From: an uncultured Bacteroidales bacterium
GTDB lineage: Bacteria > Bacteroidota > Bacteroidia > Bacteroidales > Bacteroidaceae
Length of the DNA stretch: 41,033 nt
Direction of reading: 5' to 3'
Assembly (NCBI GenBank): GCA_902763865.1
Contig: CACWTR010000020.1
Span: 1-41,033 of the forward strand
Below are positions 15,682 through 25,300 of this stretch, piece by piece (position 1 is the stretch's first letter; each line of letters begins with the position of its first letter). The notes under the pieces are model-generated. The model made no database searches. It saw only the letters and a list, made by a program, of their open reading frames with translations, and had not been told where the DNA came from. The position numbers and the translations under genes are program-made.

Positions 15682-15800
15682 CAACGCGTCATAATACTCG
15701 ACTCGACACGTTGACTCGGTTTGTTTCCCACGTGAAACTTTTTGTTTCCTGCATAGAAACAGTTTGTTTCGCACGGGAAACAACCCGCCGTGACGCGTTG
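15682..15800. repeat. Palindrome array R2: three GTTTC/GAAAC units bounded by inverted CAACGCGTCA ends
   Basis: Units are GTTTC-N6-GAAAC (15723-15738), GTTTC-N7-GAAAC (15744-15760) and GTTTC-N6-GAAAC (15766-15781), with left arms 21 and 22 bases apart. The array is enclosed by a perfect 10-bp inverted repeat, CAACGCGTCA (15682-15691) and TGACGCGTTG (15791-15800). Bases 15734-15795 align without gaps to 1788-1849 (48 of 62 identical by hand count), with differences concentrated in loops and spacers. It lies beyond the rprY terminator and before the next promoter, so it is probably untranscribed most of the time. Confidence 0.8.
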
Positions 15801-15841
15801 CCTGATGCCGAAGTGCTGGGATGTCGAAGTTATGTGGCATG

Positions 15842-15874
15842 AAAAAGGGGCAGACCATGTGGCCTGCCCCCTTT
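15842..15874 (-). terminator. rprY: Rho-independent terminator of rprY
   Basis: Stem GGGGCAG (15847-15853) with CTGCCCC (15864-15870), extended by A-T pairs. On the minus strand it is followed by TTTTT (15846-15842). It lies about 32 bases after the rprY stop. Confidence 0.85.
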
Positions 15875-15906
15875 GTGTGGGTATGCGTGAGGGAGGGTCA
15901 TTCCCC

Positions 15907-16611
15907 TCAGTCCTGCATCATGTTGGGCACGATGAGGCGGTAGCCTCGACCGTGTACGTTGTTGATTTCGATTTCGGGGTCTCCCTTGAGGAGCTTGCGC
16001 AGCTTGGTGATATAGACATCCATGCTGCGGGCGTTGAAGTAGTTGTCGTCCATCCAGATGGTCTTGAGTGCCAGGTCGCGCTCGAGCACGTCGTTGACGT
16101 GGACGCAGAGGAGTGTGAGCAGTTCGCTTTCCTTCGTGGTGAGCTTGGTCTGCTCTTCGCCGAGGATGAGCACCTGTCGCTGTGTGTCGAAGATGAACTT
16201 GCCGAGCTGGAAGCGGGTGACATTCTTCTGTTCCTTCGACTTGACGCGGCGCAGGATGGCTTCCATGCGATAGACGAGTTCGTCCATTGAGAAGGGCTTG
16301 GTCAGATAGTCGTCGGCACCGAGCTTGAAGCCTTCGAGGATGTCTTCCTTCAGGTTCTTGGCGGTGAGGAAGATGATGGGTACTTCGCTGTTGACGAGCC
16401 GTATTTCCTTGGCCAGTGCGAATCCGTCCATCTTCGGCATCATGACGTCGAGCAGGCACATGTCGAATTTTCTCTTCATGAATGCGCGGTAGCCGGCTTC
16501 TCCGTCGAGGAAGAGTTCGGCTTCGTAGCCTTTAGCTTCGAGGTATTCGCGTACGAGCATGCCGAGGCTCTCTTCGTCCTCGCAAAGCAGAATGTGCAGT
16601 TTCTGTTCCAT
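15907..16611 (-). CDS. rprY: Response regulator, OmpR/PhoB family (RprY-like)
   Basis: The 234-residue protein has a receiver domain (about 1-120), with acidic residues at 11-12 (CEDEES), the phospho-acceptor Asp55 in FDMCLLDVMMPKMDGF, and the conserved Thr and Lys in FLTAKN and YLTKPF. A winged-helix DNA-binding domain (about 135-230) ends in INNVHGRGYRLIVP. It is cotranscribed with the kinase upstream (20-base gap). The pair matches RprX/RprY of Bacteroides fragilis in order and architecture. Its targets cannot be read from this window. Confidence 0.9.
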   Translation of the reverse strand: MEQKLHILLCEDEESLGMLVREYLEAKGYEAELFLDGEAGYRAFMKRKFDMCLLDVMMPKMDGFALAKEIRLVNSEVPIIFLTAKNLKEDILEGFKLGADDYLTKPFSMDELVYRMEAILRRVKSKEQKNVTRFQLGKFIFDTQRQVLILGEEQTKLTTKESELLTLLCVHVNDVLERDLALKTIWMDDNYFNARSMDVYITKLRKLLKGDPEIEINNVHGRGYRLIVPNMMQD

Positions 16612-16631
16612 AGTTCTGATTGTTTAGGTGT

Positions 16632-18131
16632 TTATACTGAGAGTGGAATTGTTATGGTGAATTTTGTTCCCTTGCCGATTTCGCTTGTCACCTTGATGGT
16701 GCCGTGGTGGAGTTCGACCATTTTTTGCACGTAGGCCAGTCCGAGTCCGAAGCCTTTGACGTTGTGGCGGTCGCCGGTGTGGACGCGGTAGAACTTGTCG
16801 AAGATGCGCTTGAGGCTGTCCTTGGCTATGCCGATGCCGTTGTCGGCAATGCTGATGCAGAAGTGTGTGTCGCCCTGGTTGTAGGTGTGGACCCGTATGG
16901 CGAGCGGTTCTTCTTCGCGGCGGTACTTGAAGGCATTGTCCAGGAGATTGAAGATGATGTTGGTGAAGTGCATTTCGTCGGCATTGATGAAGGGGTTGTA
17001 GGCTTCTACCTTCATGTCGAGGGTGCCGCCGCTCTGCGAGACTTTCAGCGAGAAGGTATCCACGACGTTGCCGATGATTTCGTTGGCGTCGAGCTCCTGC
17101 ATCTTGAGGGCGATGTTGTTGTTCTCGAAGAGGCTCATCTGCAGCACCTTCTCCACCTGGTAGCGGAGCCGGCGCGTCTCGCTGGTGATGACATTGCCCA
17201 GCCGCTCGTAGGTTTCGGCGTTCTTGTTGACGGACTTGTCGGCCAGCATCTGCGAGGCGATGGAGATGGTGGAGATGGGAGTCTTGAACTCGTGCGTCAT
17301 GTTGTGGATGAAGTCGTTCTTCATTTCGCTGATGCGCTTCTGCCGGACGACGAGGTAGATGGTGATGAGCGAGGTGATGAGCATGATGACTGTGAAGCCC
17401 ATAGCCGGTGCAACGTATCGGGCCACGCCGCGTATGTACTTCTGCTGGTCGGGGAAATGGATGACGACGGTGCCCATCTGTCCCGTCGGGTCGCTGCGGA
17501 AGAGCATCTGCTGGTAGCACTGCTCGGCTCCCACGTCGCTATAGTCCTCGCACCGATAGACTTCGCGTCCGTCGCTGGTATAGACGATGAAGTGGAAGGG
17601 CAGTGTGATGCCGTTGGCCTGCAGTGCGTTGCGCAGGCATCCGTCGAGGACTGCGGGGTTAAGCCGCTCCTGCAGGCGCTGCTCGCTGGCCGTGTACATG
17701 ACAGCGTAGATGACTTCGTCGAGCACTTCCTGCTCGTAGATGAATGCTTCGCGCACGTGTTTCTGCAGGTTGGCGATGGTCTGGGCCACGCGATTGTAGC
17801 GGTTTATGTTGAGCGAGCCGAGGGCCATGTTATTCTTGCCGGGGAAGATGGTGTCGAGCGACGGCATATAGTCGGCGATGCGCAGGCTGTCGGGGTGTAC
17901 GGCATCCCACTTCTTCGAGTCGTGCTGTGCGAGCACCGTCTGCAGGTAGCGGAAGGTCTCGGCCTTCTCCAGGTCGCGCGATGCCTGGTCGATGCTGCGC
18001 AGTACGTTCTCGTCGAACTGTTCCTGTCGCATCCTGACCATTGCCCCTGCATAGCTCCCCTGCAGGTAGAGCAAAGCAATGAAGGCGATGCATACGATAA
18101 GGCAGATAAGCCAGATATAACTCCTTTTCAT
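16632..18131 (-). CDS. rprX: Membrane sensor histidine kinase (RprX-like)
   Basis: The 499-residue kinase has two membrane helices (about 4-22 and 243-262) that enclose a periplasmic sensor region of some 220 residues. The dimerisation/phosphoacceptor domain has HNMTHEFKTPIST with His280 as the likely site. The ATPase domain has NLLDNAFKYR (N box), ADNGIGIAKD (G1), FDKFYRV (F box) and GFGLGLAYV (G2). The partner regulator follows directly. The -7 promoter box ends 4 bases before the ATG, suggesting a leaderless mRNA. The signal sensed is unknown. Confidence 0.9.
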   Translation of the reverse strand: MKRSYIWLICLIVCIAFIALLYLQGSYAGAMVRMRQEQFDENVLRSIDQASRDLEKAETFRYLQTVLAQHDSKKWDAVHPDSLRIADYMPSLDTIFPGKNNMALGSLNINRYNRVAQTIANLQKHVREAFIYEQEVLDEVIYAVMYTASEQRLQERLNPAVLDGCLRNALQANGITLPFHFIVYTSDGREVYRCEDYSDVGAEQCYQQMLFRSDPTGQMGTVVIHFPDQQKYIRGVARYVAPAMGFTVIMLITSLITIYLVVRQKRISEMKNDFIHNMTHEFKTPISTISIASQMLADKSVNKNAETYERLGNVITSETRRLRYQVEKVLQMSLFENNNIALKMQELDANEIIGNVVDTFSLKVSQSGGTLDMKVEAYNPFINADEMHFTNIIFNLLDNAFKYRREEEPLAIRVHTYNQGDTHFCISIADNGIGIAKDSLKRIFDKFYRVHTGDRHNVKGFGLGLAYVQKMVELHHGTIKVTSEIGKGTKFTITIPLSV

Positions 18132-18135
18132 ACCG

Positions 18136-18165
18136 CAAAGATACAGTTTTTATGTTAACAACAAA
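18136..18165 (-). promoter_or_regulatory. rprX: Promoter of rprXY, abutting the start codon
   Basis: Minus strand TTTG (18165-18162), 18 bases, TATCTTTG (18143-18136), then only CGGT before the ATG at 18131. Transcription would start at or within a base or two of the ATG. The -33 box lies in the T tract of the preceding terminator. Confidence 0.75.
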
Positions 18166-18194
18166 AGAAAAACGCCAGCACTTTCGTACTGACG
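18163..18194 (-). terminator. Rho-independent terminator of the EF-G paralogue gene
   Basis: On the minus strand a 9-bp stem with two G-U pairs, CGTCAGTAC (18194-18186) and GTGCTGGCG (18181-18173), closes a GAAA tetraloop and is followed by TTTTTCTTTTG. It ends the gene at 18259 before the rprX promoter. Confidence 0.88.
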
Positions 18195-18258
18195 TTTAAC
18201 TTATTTAATAATTAGGGCGGTTCCTGATTGTCGTTTCGACAACTAAGGGTCTGTTTCG

Positions 18259-20415
18259 TTATTCTTCCTTCAGCGTTGCCTGGTAGTCGGCTACGAGCTT
18301 CTGCTGTACGTCGGCAGGAACGAGTTCGTAGCTCGAGAACTTGGTGTTGAAGCTGGCCCGTCCACCGGTGAGGCTGCTCAGTGCTGTGCTGTAGCTGGCC
18401 ATCTCCTTGAGCGGAGCCTTGGCTGTCAGCTTCTCGTAACCGTTCTCGCTGCTCATGCCCATGATCATGGCACGTCGGCCCTGCAGGTCGCTCATGACGT
18501 CACCCATCTTGTCGCTGGGAACGAGCACCTCCACGTCGTAGATAGGTTCAAGAATCTTCGGACCTGCCTCCTTGAAGGCTTGGGCGAATGCCTGACGGCC
18601 TGCCAGCATGAAGGAGAGTTCGTTGGAATCGACGGGGTGCATCTTGCCGTCATAGACGATGACGCGTACGTCGCGGGCATAGCATCCGGTCAGGGGACCC
18701 TGTTCCATGCGCTGCATGACACCCTTGAGGATGGCCGGCATGAAGCGTGCGTCGATGGCACCGCCCACTACGCTGTTGATGAAGACGAGCTTGCCGCCCC
18801 ATTCCAGGTCGATGACCTCTTCGCTCTTGGCATTGATGCGGTACTCCTGGTTGCCGAAGCGATAAACATCGGGAGCCGGCATGCCTTCCGTGTATGGCTC
18901 GACGATGAGGTGTACCTCGCCGAACTGACCTGCGCCGCCTGACTGCTTCTTGTGGCGATAGTCGGCACGTGCAGCCTTCGTGATAGTCTCGCGATAGGGT
19001 ATCTTGGGCTCGTCGAAGACGATTTGTATCTTCTCGTTGTTCTCCATGCGCCACTTGAGGGTGCGCAGGTGGAACTCGCCCTGTCCGTGCACGAGAATCT
19101 GACGAAGCTCCTTGCTCTGCTCAATCTGCCACGTCGGGTCTTCCTCGCGCATCTTCTGGAGGGCGTTCATCATCTTCTCGGTCTCGCTCTCGTTGACGGC
19201 ACGGATGGCACGTGAGTACTTGGAATTGGGGTACTTGATGAAGTTGAAGGTGTTCTCGCAGTCCTTACCGTTGAGGGTGTTGCCCGTCTTGACGTCCTTG
19301 AGCTTCACGCTGCATCCGATGTCGCCGGCTGAGAGCTCTTCCACCTTGATGCGGTTGGCACCTGCACAGACAAATATCTGGGCGATGCGCTCCTTGCTGC
19401 CGCGGTTGGCATTGGTCAGGTCCATGCCTTCCTGCACCTTGCCGCTCATCACCTTGAAGTACTGCACTTCGCCGATATGCGGTTCCATAGCTGTCTTGAA
19501 GAAGAAGAGGCTTGTGGGGGCCGATGAGTCGGGAGCTACCTCCTGGCCGTTGGCGTTGGTCACGACGGGCATCTCGTCCACGAAAGGCACTACGTTTGTG
19601 ACAAACTCCATGAAGCGGCGCACGCCCATGTCCTTCACTGCATCCACGCAGAAGACGGGGAACATGCCGCGGCTGATGAGTCCCTTGCGGATTCCCTCGC
19701 GCATCTCGTCCTCTGTCAGGTCCTCGCTTTCGAAGAACTTCTCCATCAGTGTCTCGTCGTGCTCGGCGGCTGCCTCGATGAGGGCCTTGTGCATCTCCGT
19801 TGCCTTCTCCATCTGGTCGGCAGGAATGTCCTCAATCTTGGGCTCGCCTCCGTCGGGTCCCCACGAATACTTCTTCATGAGCAGCACGTCGATGAGGGAG
19901 TTGAAGTTCGGGCCTGTCTCTAATGGATACTGGATGGGGACAATCTTCGAGCCGTAGATGCTGTTGAGTTGCTCAAGGAGCTGGTCGAAGTCGCAGTTCT
20001 CGTCATCAAGCTGGTTGATAAGGAAGATGACGGGCTTGCCGAGCTTCTCCGTGTAGCGGAAGTGGTTCTGGGTGCCCACTTCTACGCCGGCTGCACCCTT
20101 CAGCATGATGACGGCGGTGTCGGTGACATTGAGGGCGGTAATGGCTCCTCCGGCAAAGTCGTCACTGCCCGGGCAGTCGATGAAGTTGATTTTCTTTCCG
20201 TTCCATTCCACATGGCAAACCGTGGAGAATACGGAATAGCCGTATTCATGCTCTACGGGGAAATAGTCGCTGACGGTGGTGTGCTGGCTGACTCTGCCGC
20301 GACGCTTGATGATACCTGCCTCGTAGAGCATGGCTTCAGTCAAGGTCGTCTTGCCCGCTCCGTCGTTGCCGAGAATGGCAACGTTTTTAATCTCATTTGT
20401 CTTGTAAGTCTTCAT
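18259..20415 (-). CDS. Elongation factor G paralogue (EF-G2-like) with altered GTPase motifs
   Basis: The 718-residue protein has the full EF-G domain order (G, II, III, IV, V). The P-loop is intact (GNDGAGKTTLT, 16-26), but other switch residues differ from canonical EF-G. The RGITI region reads EYGYSV (57-62). DTPGHVDF reads DCPGSDDF (80-87), so the catalytic His is Ser84. NKxD reads NQLD (134-137). Bacteroides thetaiotaomicron has a known EF-G2 paralogue that supports translation without GTP hydrolysis and is needed for gut colonisation. This protein fits that description, though orthology is inferred. The 24-codon upstream extension is discarded: MKTYKTNEIKNVAILG at 20415 is the start. 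It has its own promoter and terminator. Confidence 0.9.
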   Translation of the reverse strand: MKTYKTNEIKNVAILGNDGAGKTTLTEAMLYEAGIIKRRGRVSQHTTVSDYFPVEHEYGYSVFSTVCHVEWNGKKINFIDCPGSDDFAGGAITALNVTDTAVIMLKGAAGVEVGTQNHFRYTEKLGKPVIFLINQLDDENCDFDQLLEQLNSIYGSKIVPIQYPLETGPNFNSLIDVLLMKKYSWGPDGGEPKIEDIPADQMEKATEMHKALIEAAAEHDETLMEKFFESEDLTEDEMREGIRKGLISRGMFPVFCVDAVKDMGVRRFMEFVTNVVPFVDEMPVVTNANGQEVAPDSSAPTSLFFFKTAMEPHIGEVQYFKVMSGKVQEGMDLTNANRGSKERIAQIFVCAGANRIKVEELSAGDIGCSVKLKDVKTGNTLNGKDCENTFNFIKYPNSKYSRAIRAVNESETEKMMNALQKMREEDPTWQIEQSKELRQILVHGQGEFHLRTLKWRMENNEKIQIVFDEPKIPYRETITKAARADYRHKKQSGGAGQFGEVHLIVEPYTEGMPAPDVYRFGNQEYRINAKSEEVIDLEWGGKLVFINSVVGGAIDARFMPAILKGVMQRMEQGPLTGCYARDVRVIVYDGKMHPVDSNELSFMLAGRQAFAQAFKEAGPKILEPIYDVEVLVPSDKMGDVMSDLQGRRAMIMGMSSENGYEKLTAKAPLKEMASYSTALSSLTGGRASFNTKFSSYELVPADVQQKLVADYQATLKEE

Positions 20416-20457
20416 GAATTCTATTGTTTTTTGTTGTTTAATACATAATTTCGGACG

Positions 20458-20488
20458 TAAATTTACTATTATTTCCCTTAATGGCAAG
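20458..20488 (-). promoter_or_regulatory. Likely promoter of the EF-G paralogue
   Basis: Minus strand CTTG (20488-20485), 19 bases, TAAATTTA (20465-20458). The -7 box differs from TAnnTTTG in the last base only. The leader is about 40 bases. Confidence 0.5.
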
Positions 20489-20519
20489 GGATGAAAGATA
20501 TGTTAAACAACATAAAGCC

Positions 20520-21626
20520 TCATTTCATCAGGTCGCTGATGATGTCGTTGGAGGTAAAGATGCCTTTCGGCGTAAGGCAAAGACGGTCTCCGTCGAGGCG
20601 AAGCAGACGACGCTGGAGGTGGGGCGCTGCCTGGGAGAGACAATAGCGGCGGTCGGCATCGGACAGTCCGTCGAGGGGTATGCCGGCAGAAGTCCTGAGG
20701 CGCGTCATGATGAATTCGTCGTAGAGCTCGTCGTCGCTGAGCAGTTCAGTTTCGTGGGGCACGTCGCCGCTGGCAGCAATATAAGCCTTGATGTCGGGAA
20801 GGTTGGCCCGCCTGGAGCGATGTCCGTCGTAGGAATGGGCTCCGGCTCCAAGTCCCAGGTAAGGCACTCCCTGCCAGTAACCGCTGTTGTGACGCGAATG
20901 AAAACCGGGCAGGGCAAAGTTTGATATCTCGTAGTGAACGAAGCCGGCCTGACTTGTTGCAGAGATAAGATACTCGTACATGCGGCAGGACAGCTCTTCG
21001 TCTGCCTCACGGACAAGTCCCTTCCTCAGCATCAGGTCGAGACGCGTCCCTTCCTCGTAGCTGAGGGAATATGCGCTGAGGTGGGTAATGCCGAGGCCCA
21101 GGGCACACTCCACGTCGTGTTGCCAGTCCGACATCGTCTGTCCGGGCAGCCCGTATATGAGGTCGAGGCTGACATTGCTGATGCCAGCCTCCTGGCAGGA
21201 TTGTACCGCCTCAGTGATTTGCCTTGCATTATGGCGACGCCCAAGGAAGTTCAAAAGCTGGTCGCTGAACGTCTGTGCTCCCATGCTGACGCGGTTGACC
21301 GGAGTATGGGAAAGGTTTTTCAGCCATTCGGGGGAGACGTCGTCGGGATTAGCCTCAATTGTCACTTCAGCTTCAGACGAAAGAGAGAAATGGCGGTTTA
21401 AGGCTTCAAAGATGTCTGACAGCACGGACTGTGGCAGCAGGCTTGGCGTACCGCCTCCCAGATACATGGTCTCTACGCGCGTACATTTAATATAATGACG
21501 GCGCAGCAACATCTCTTGCTCAAGAGCACGAGCATACTGCTTCATCACATCCTGACCGAAAGTGGTGGAGTAGAAGTCGCAATAGATGCATCGCGACCGA
21601 CAGAATGGGATGTGAAGGTAAACCAC
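20520..21626 (-). CDS. hemW: Radical SAM HemW-like heme chaperone/coproporphyrinogen-related protein
   Basis: The 368-residue radical SAM protein has the N-terminal CRSRCIYC cluster motif (Cys9, Cys13, Cys16) with the aromatic CDF following, MYLGGGTPSLLP near 55, and VNRVSMGAQTF near 110. The C-terminal HemN-like region has YEISNFALPGFHSRHNSGYWQG. The short N-terminus, without the extra residues of HemN, identifies the HemW branch, now seen as a heme chaperone and not an oxygen-independent coproporphyrinogen oxidase. It starts 4 bases after the DUF4827 lipoprotein gene and is probably cotranscribed with it. Confidence 0.92.
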   Translation of the reverse strand: MVYLHIPFCRSRCIYCDFYSTTFGQDVMKQYARALEQEMLLRRHYIKCTRVETMYLGGGTPSLLPQSVLSDIFEALNRHFSLSSEAEVTIEANPDDVSPEWLKNLSHTPVNRVSMGAQTFSDQLLNFLGRRHNARQITEAVQSCQEAGISNVSLDLIYGLPGQTMSDWQHDVECALGLGITHLSAYSLSYEEGTRLDLMLRKGLVREADEELSCRMYEYLISATSQAGFVHYEISNFALPGFHSRHNSGYWQGVPYLGLGAGAHSYDGHRSRRANLPDIKAYIAASGDVPHETELLSDDELYDEFIMTRLRTSAGIPLDGLSDADRRYCLSQAAPHLQRRLLRLDGDRLCLTPKGIFTSNDIISDLMK

Positions 21627-21630
21627 GCTT

Positions 21631-22329
21631 TCAGTCTCTCATCTTCTGGAAGGTGAGTTCGTAGAAGCAGGGATAGACGTTTGCCGAGGCACTGGCCTGG
21701 CCCTCGCTGTGGGGAACGATGAGGCGAACCTGTGCAATGCCCTCATCCTCTTTCTCCTGACGACCTATGCGGATGTAGCTGAAGGGAATGAGCCATCCGC
21801 TCGGCACACTGGTGCTGCCGTACTGGAGATACATGGCTCCCCCGCCGTTAATTTCCGTGTCGAAGTTGGCCGTAAAGCTGCCGTAGTTATTCGATATCTT
21901 CATGATGTCCGGCTTGGGGTGCCAGACGTTGACATCGTTGCGAAGCTGGATGCTGTCGCCAAGAATGTTGAATTCGATGAAGCGGCAGATGACGCGTGCC
22001 GTCTGTCCCCATTCCAGCTTCTCGCCTGTCCCCATTCGCCTGATCTGCATATACACACCGGAGTTGCCGAAGAGGACGTACTCGTTCTTGCTTGTGTCGG
22101 TCTTGCAGTCCTGCTCGTAGAACTGCTCTTCCGATATCTCATTTATCTTGCCTACGTTGCAGACAACTTCGCCATTGATGTCGCGCACGACGATGTCACG
22201 GTCGAGGAAGGAAGTGATAGCCTTGAGTTCCTTATCTTTCTGATCTGCGTAGGTCTCGCCATTGCTGCATGATTCAATCAGACAGCTCACAAGCAGCAGA
22301 ATGGGCAGTATGAAAGGTGTTTTTTTCAT
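21631..22329 (-). CDS. DUF4827-type lipoprotein
   Basis: The 232-residue protein begins MKKTPFILPILLLVSC, a lipoprotein signal with LVSC as lipobox; eight in-frame codons upstream are left out because they would precede the signal. The mature part is beta-rich (FNILGDSIQLRND, GWLIPFSYIRIGR, VRLIVPHSEGQA), and the last segment looks FKBP-like (VPSGWLIPFSYI, CFYELTFQKM). It matches the Bacteroidales DUF4827 family, probably periplasmic or outer-membrane anchored. Molecular function is not known. It leads the transcript with hemW. Confidence 0.8.
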   Translation of the reverse strand: MKKTPFILPILLLVSCLIESCSNGETYADQKDKELKAITSFLDRDIVVRDINGEVVCNVGKINEISEEQFYEQDCKTDTSKNEYVLFGNSGVYMQIRRMGTGEKLEWGQTARVICRFIEFNILGDSIQLRNDVNVWHPKPDIMKISNNYGSFTANFDTEINGGGAMYLQYGSTSVPSGWLIPFSYIRIGRQEKEDEGIAQVRLIVPHSEGQASASANVYPCFYELTFQKMRD

Positions 22330-22350
22330 TATTAAGCCTTGTTTTGCGTG

Positions 22351-22381
22351 CAAAGTTACGATTTATATTTCAAAACTCAAA
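22351..22381 (-). promoter_or_regulatory. Promoter of DUF4827-hemW
   Basis: Minus strand TTTG (22381-22378), 19 bases, TAACTTTG (22358-22351). The -33 box overlaps the last codons of the GH76 gene. Confidence 0.82.
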
Positions 22382-25300
22382 ACTTAACAACAACCTTCTT
22401 GCCGTTTTTGACGTATATGCCTCGACCGAGGTTTGCTTTGTCGTTGACGCGCTGACCGGAGAGGTTGTACATCTGTCCGTCTTGTTTCAGGGTCTGATTG
22501 CCGGCGTCATGCATGCAGCTTATGCCCGTCGGGTCAGAGGAGGCGATGGAAAGCATCTGTATTTCTCCTATCTGTATCTGGTTGGCTCCGTCTGTTGCTG
22601 TGACGGTGAGGCGATAGGTGCTGTATGCTTCTTCGGAATCTACGGAATAGAACTGAGTGGCATAGCGTTGGGAGAAGGTTTGGCCGCTGCGCTTGTCGAG
22701 CTGCGTCCATGTGGTTCCGTCGTTGCTGCCTTCAAGTGTCCACTCCGCAGGGTCGCGCGTGGGTTCACTCTTGCTCGACGTGATGGCATACGTGTTGATG
22801 CTGACAGGCTGGTCATAGCTTAAGCTGATGCTGACAGGTTTGTTGAATGCAGCACGGTAGCATGTTGTTCGGCTCCCGTCGTTGACGCGACCGATGAGTT
22901 CTGTGCTGGAGAGTCCCTCGGCAGATGCTTCGACTGAGGCAGGAACAAGCATGGCAGGATCATCTGTCTCTGCTATTGCTGTCCCATAGAGCTCGAAGTC
23001 GGCCAGACGCACGGTTGATGCGGCAGCTTCGGTGACGGCAAGGCGGAAATGCTTGAACTGCTTTGCCGAGGACGAGACATAAGTGAGGCGCGAACCGCGG
23101 GCAGGGAAGGAGGGTGATTTGCTGGTGATTTGTGTTTCGGTGCCCTCATCGTTGTAGCCGATAAGTGCGATGCCTTGAGGGTCAAGGCTGGCATCGTCGG
23201 CACTGACCATTGAGAAGCCAAGTGTCCGGACAGGAATTGGGACGTGGATATCCCAGTAGGGACTGTTGCCGTCGAGCGTGGCATAGGTTGCACCATTGTC
23301 ATCGGTGAGCGCTTCCGTCTCGCTCCCATTGCTGGCCTGAATAGTTGCGATGCTTGTGATGTCGGCATAATATGTGCCGTAGTCGGGCTGGCCGAAGAGT
23401 TGCCACTGCGTGAGCTTTGCGTTCTCATCTGAAAGCGTCAAGCGGTAATAACGGTAAGAGGTGGCGGGCTTGACACGATAGATATTTGTGCAGTTGTCGT
23501 AGGGGAAGGTTGCTTCCGTCTGCTGGTCAATGAGCTCGAACTTCGTGCCATTGGCCGAGCCTTCAAGTTTCCAGGCAACGGGAGCTTCCTGGGCTGCATC
23601 TGCGGTAATGCTGTATGCAGTCAGTGTGTAGTTGCCTCCAGGTTGATACACGGCGGTGAGGGGAGTCGTGAAGACTGTTGTCCCGACGTGGTCCGTGAGT
23701 GCTTCGCAGCCTTCCGAGATGGTGCCACCATCGGCTGTCAAATCATGGTCGTTGACATATCTGCCGAGCAGTTGCCATTCAGAGACGGAGAGGCGTGTCT
23801 GGTCGTCCTGGCAAAGGAAGAGCAGACGGTAGTGTGTGTAGGCTTTGGCTGTCTCGACATCGGCGCTGTATCGTTGGGCGAAGACGCTGAAGGCAGTGTC
23901 CGGTTCGTTGTGGAGTGTCTCCCACTCTTTGCCGTCGTTGGAGGCTTGCAGAGACCATCCTTTCGGGTTGCCTGATTCGTCGTTGCCGGAGAAGAACTGG
24001 TAGCCGTAAATTCGCATTGGCGAAGGACTCACGTATTGAACCCAGGTCTCTGCATCCGGCTCAATGTTGGCATTGACGGCTGTTGTAAGGTTGTCATCGA
24101 TGAGAGACGTGATGTCATCGGAGGCAGTGAAGGATGCCGTGACATAGCCGCCAGCGTTGGTGAGGTCAGCAAAGACGGGATTGAGGCTTTGGAACTGCCA
24201 CCAGTTGATGTTGGTCTGTCCTGTGCCTGTAGAGACGAAATAGACATTGTGCATTCCCATGACGGGCTGGCTGAGTGCCTTGCGGATGGTGTCCCAGGTC
24301 TTGGTGGCCGTGAGCTCGTTGCCCTTGACGGAGCATAGAAGAATGCCTTTCGATGCGTTGGGCTGGTCGAGAAAGACGTTGATGCCGGATGTGCCGAGAC
24401 TGATGTTTGCACGCAGGTCAAGGTGTGAGGCAGGCTTGTTGCCGAAATCAACCCGGTGGTAGCCGATGTAGTTGCCATTTCTCATGGGTCCGACCATCCC
24501 GCTGCCTTCTCCGTCGGTTCCCGAGTCGTAGGTGACGGGTGCGTTACGGATGAAGTTGAAGTCCTCTGCTTCGTTCATGGTATAAGCATCGTGATTGTCA
24601 ACGGCCCCGAGGTGGCAGTTGAAGGCTGCAGAGACGCAGGTCATGTTGCCCTCGTGTCCGAAGTCCTTTAACTCGTCTCCCTCTTTGTGCTTGAAGTTTT
24701 CCTCCGCCTTGGTGAGCCAGGCCGATGAGGTAATGCCTGCGGAATTGCGGTTGTTCCATGCGTGGTAAGCGTTCTTGGCTATCCAGGCATAGTGCGATGG
24801 CGCATTGAAGGTCTCGGCATACATACGGAGGTAACGCAGCATGATGCCCTTGAAGCCGCAGAGGTCTCCCCGTACCGTCTGGCAGACGTGAATGATGCCC
24901 TTTGAGTTGGCCATGTTTGCCTCGGACCATTTGATGATGGCATCGGCATCGTCCTTGAACATCTGATCGCCGTAGTGGTTGTAGAGCATGATGGCTGCTC
25001 CGAGGTTGGTTCCCTGGTTGTAGGTAGAGGCCCAATAGTTGTAGTTGCCTGAGCCTTGGTCGTAGCTGTCCCAGATTTTGCCGGTAGGTTTGCCGTTTGA
25101 CATCTCAAAGAGCTTGCCTCGCTCGGCCATGTATGTCTTGCGTGCTTTCTGGTAATAGCTGGTGTCGGCTTGGGCAATGGCAAGATAGCAGGCGCAGACG
25201 GCGGCGGGGCCGTTGATGCAGCTGTTGGTGCCTTGTCCGCTGTTGTGTTTCCATTGCAGCAGGTCATTGCCATAGCAGTCGGCGCGTTTGAACATGCCGT

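Noticed and set aside
16704-18158. 484-residue open frame on the plus strand
   Set aside because: It is a shadow antisense to rprX: composition is Val/Asp/Glu/His-rich with no domain, and the opposite frame encodes a clear histidine kinase.
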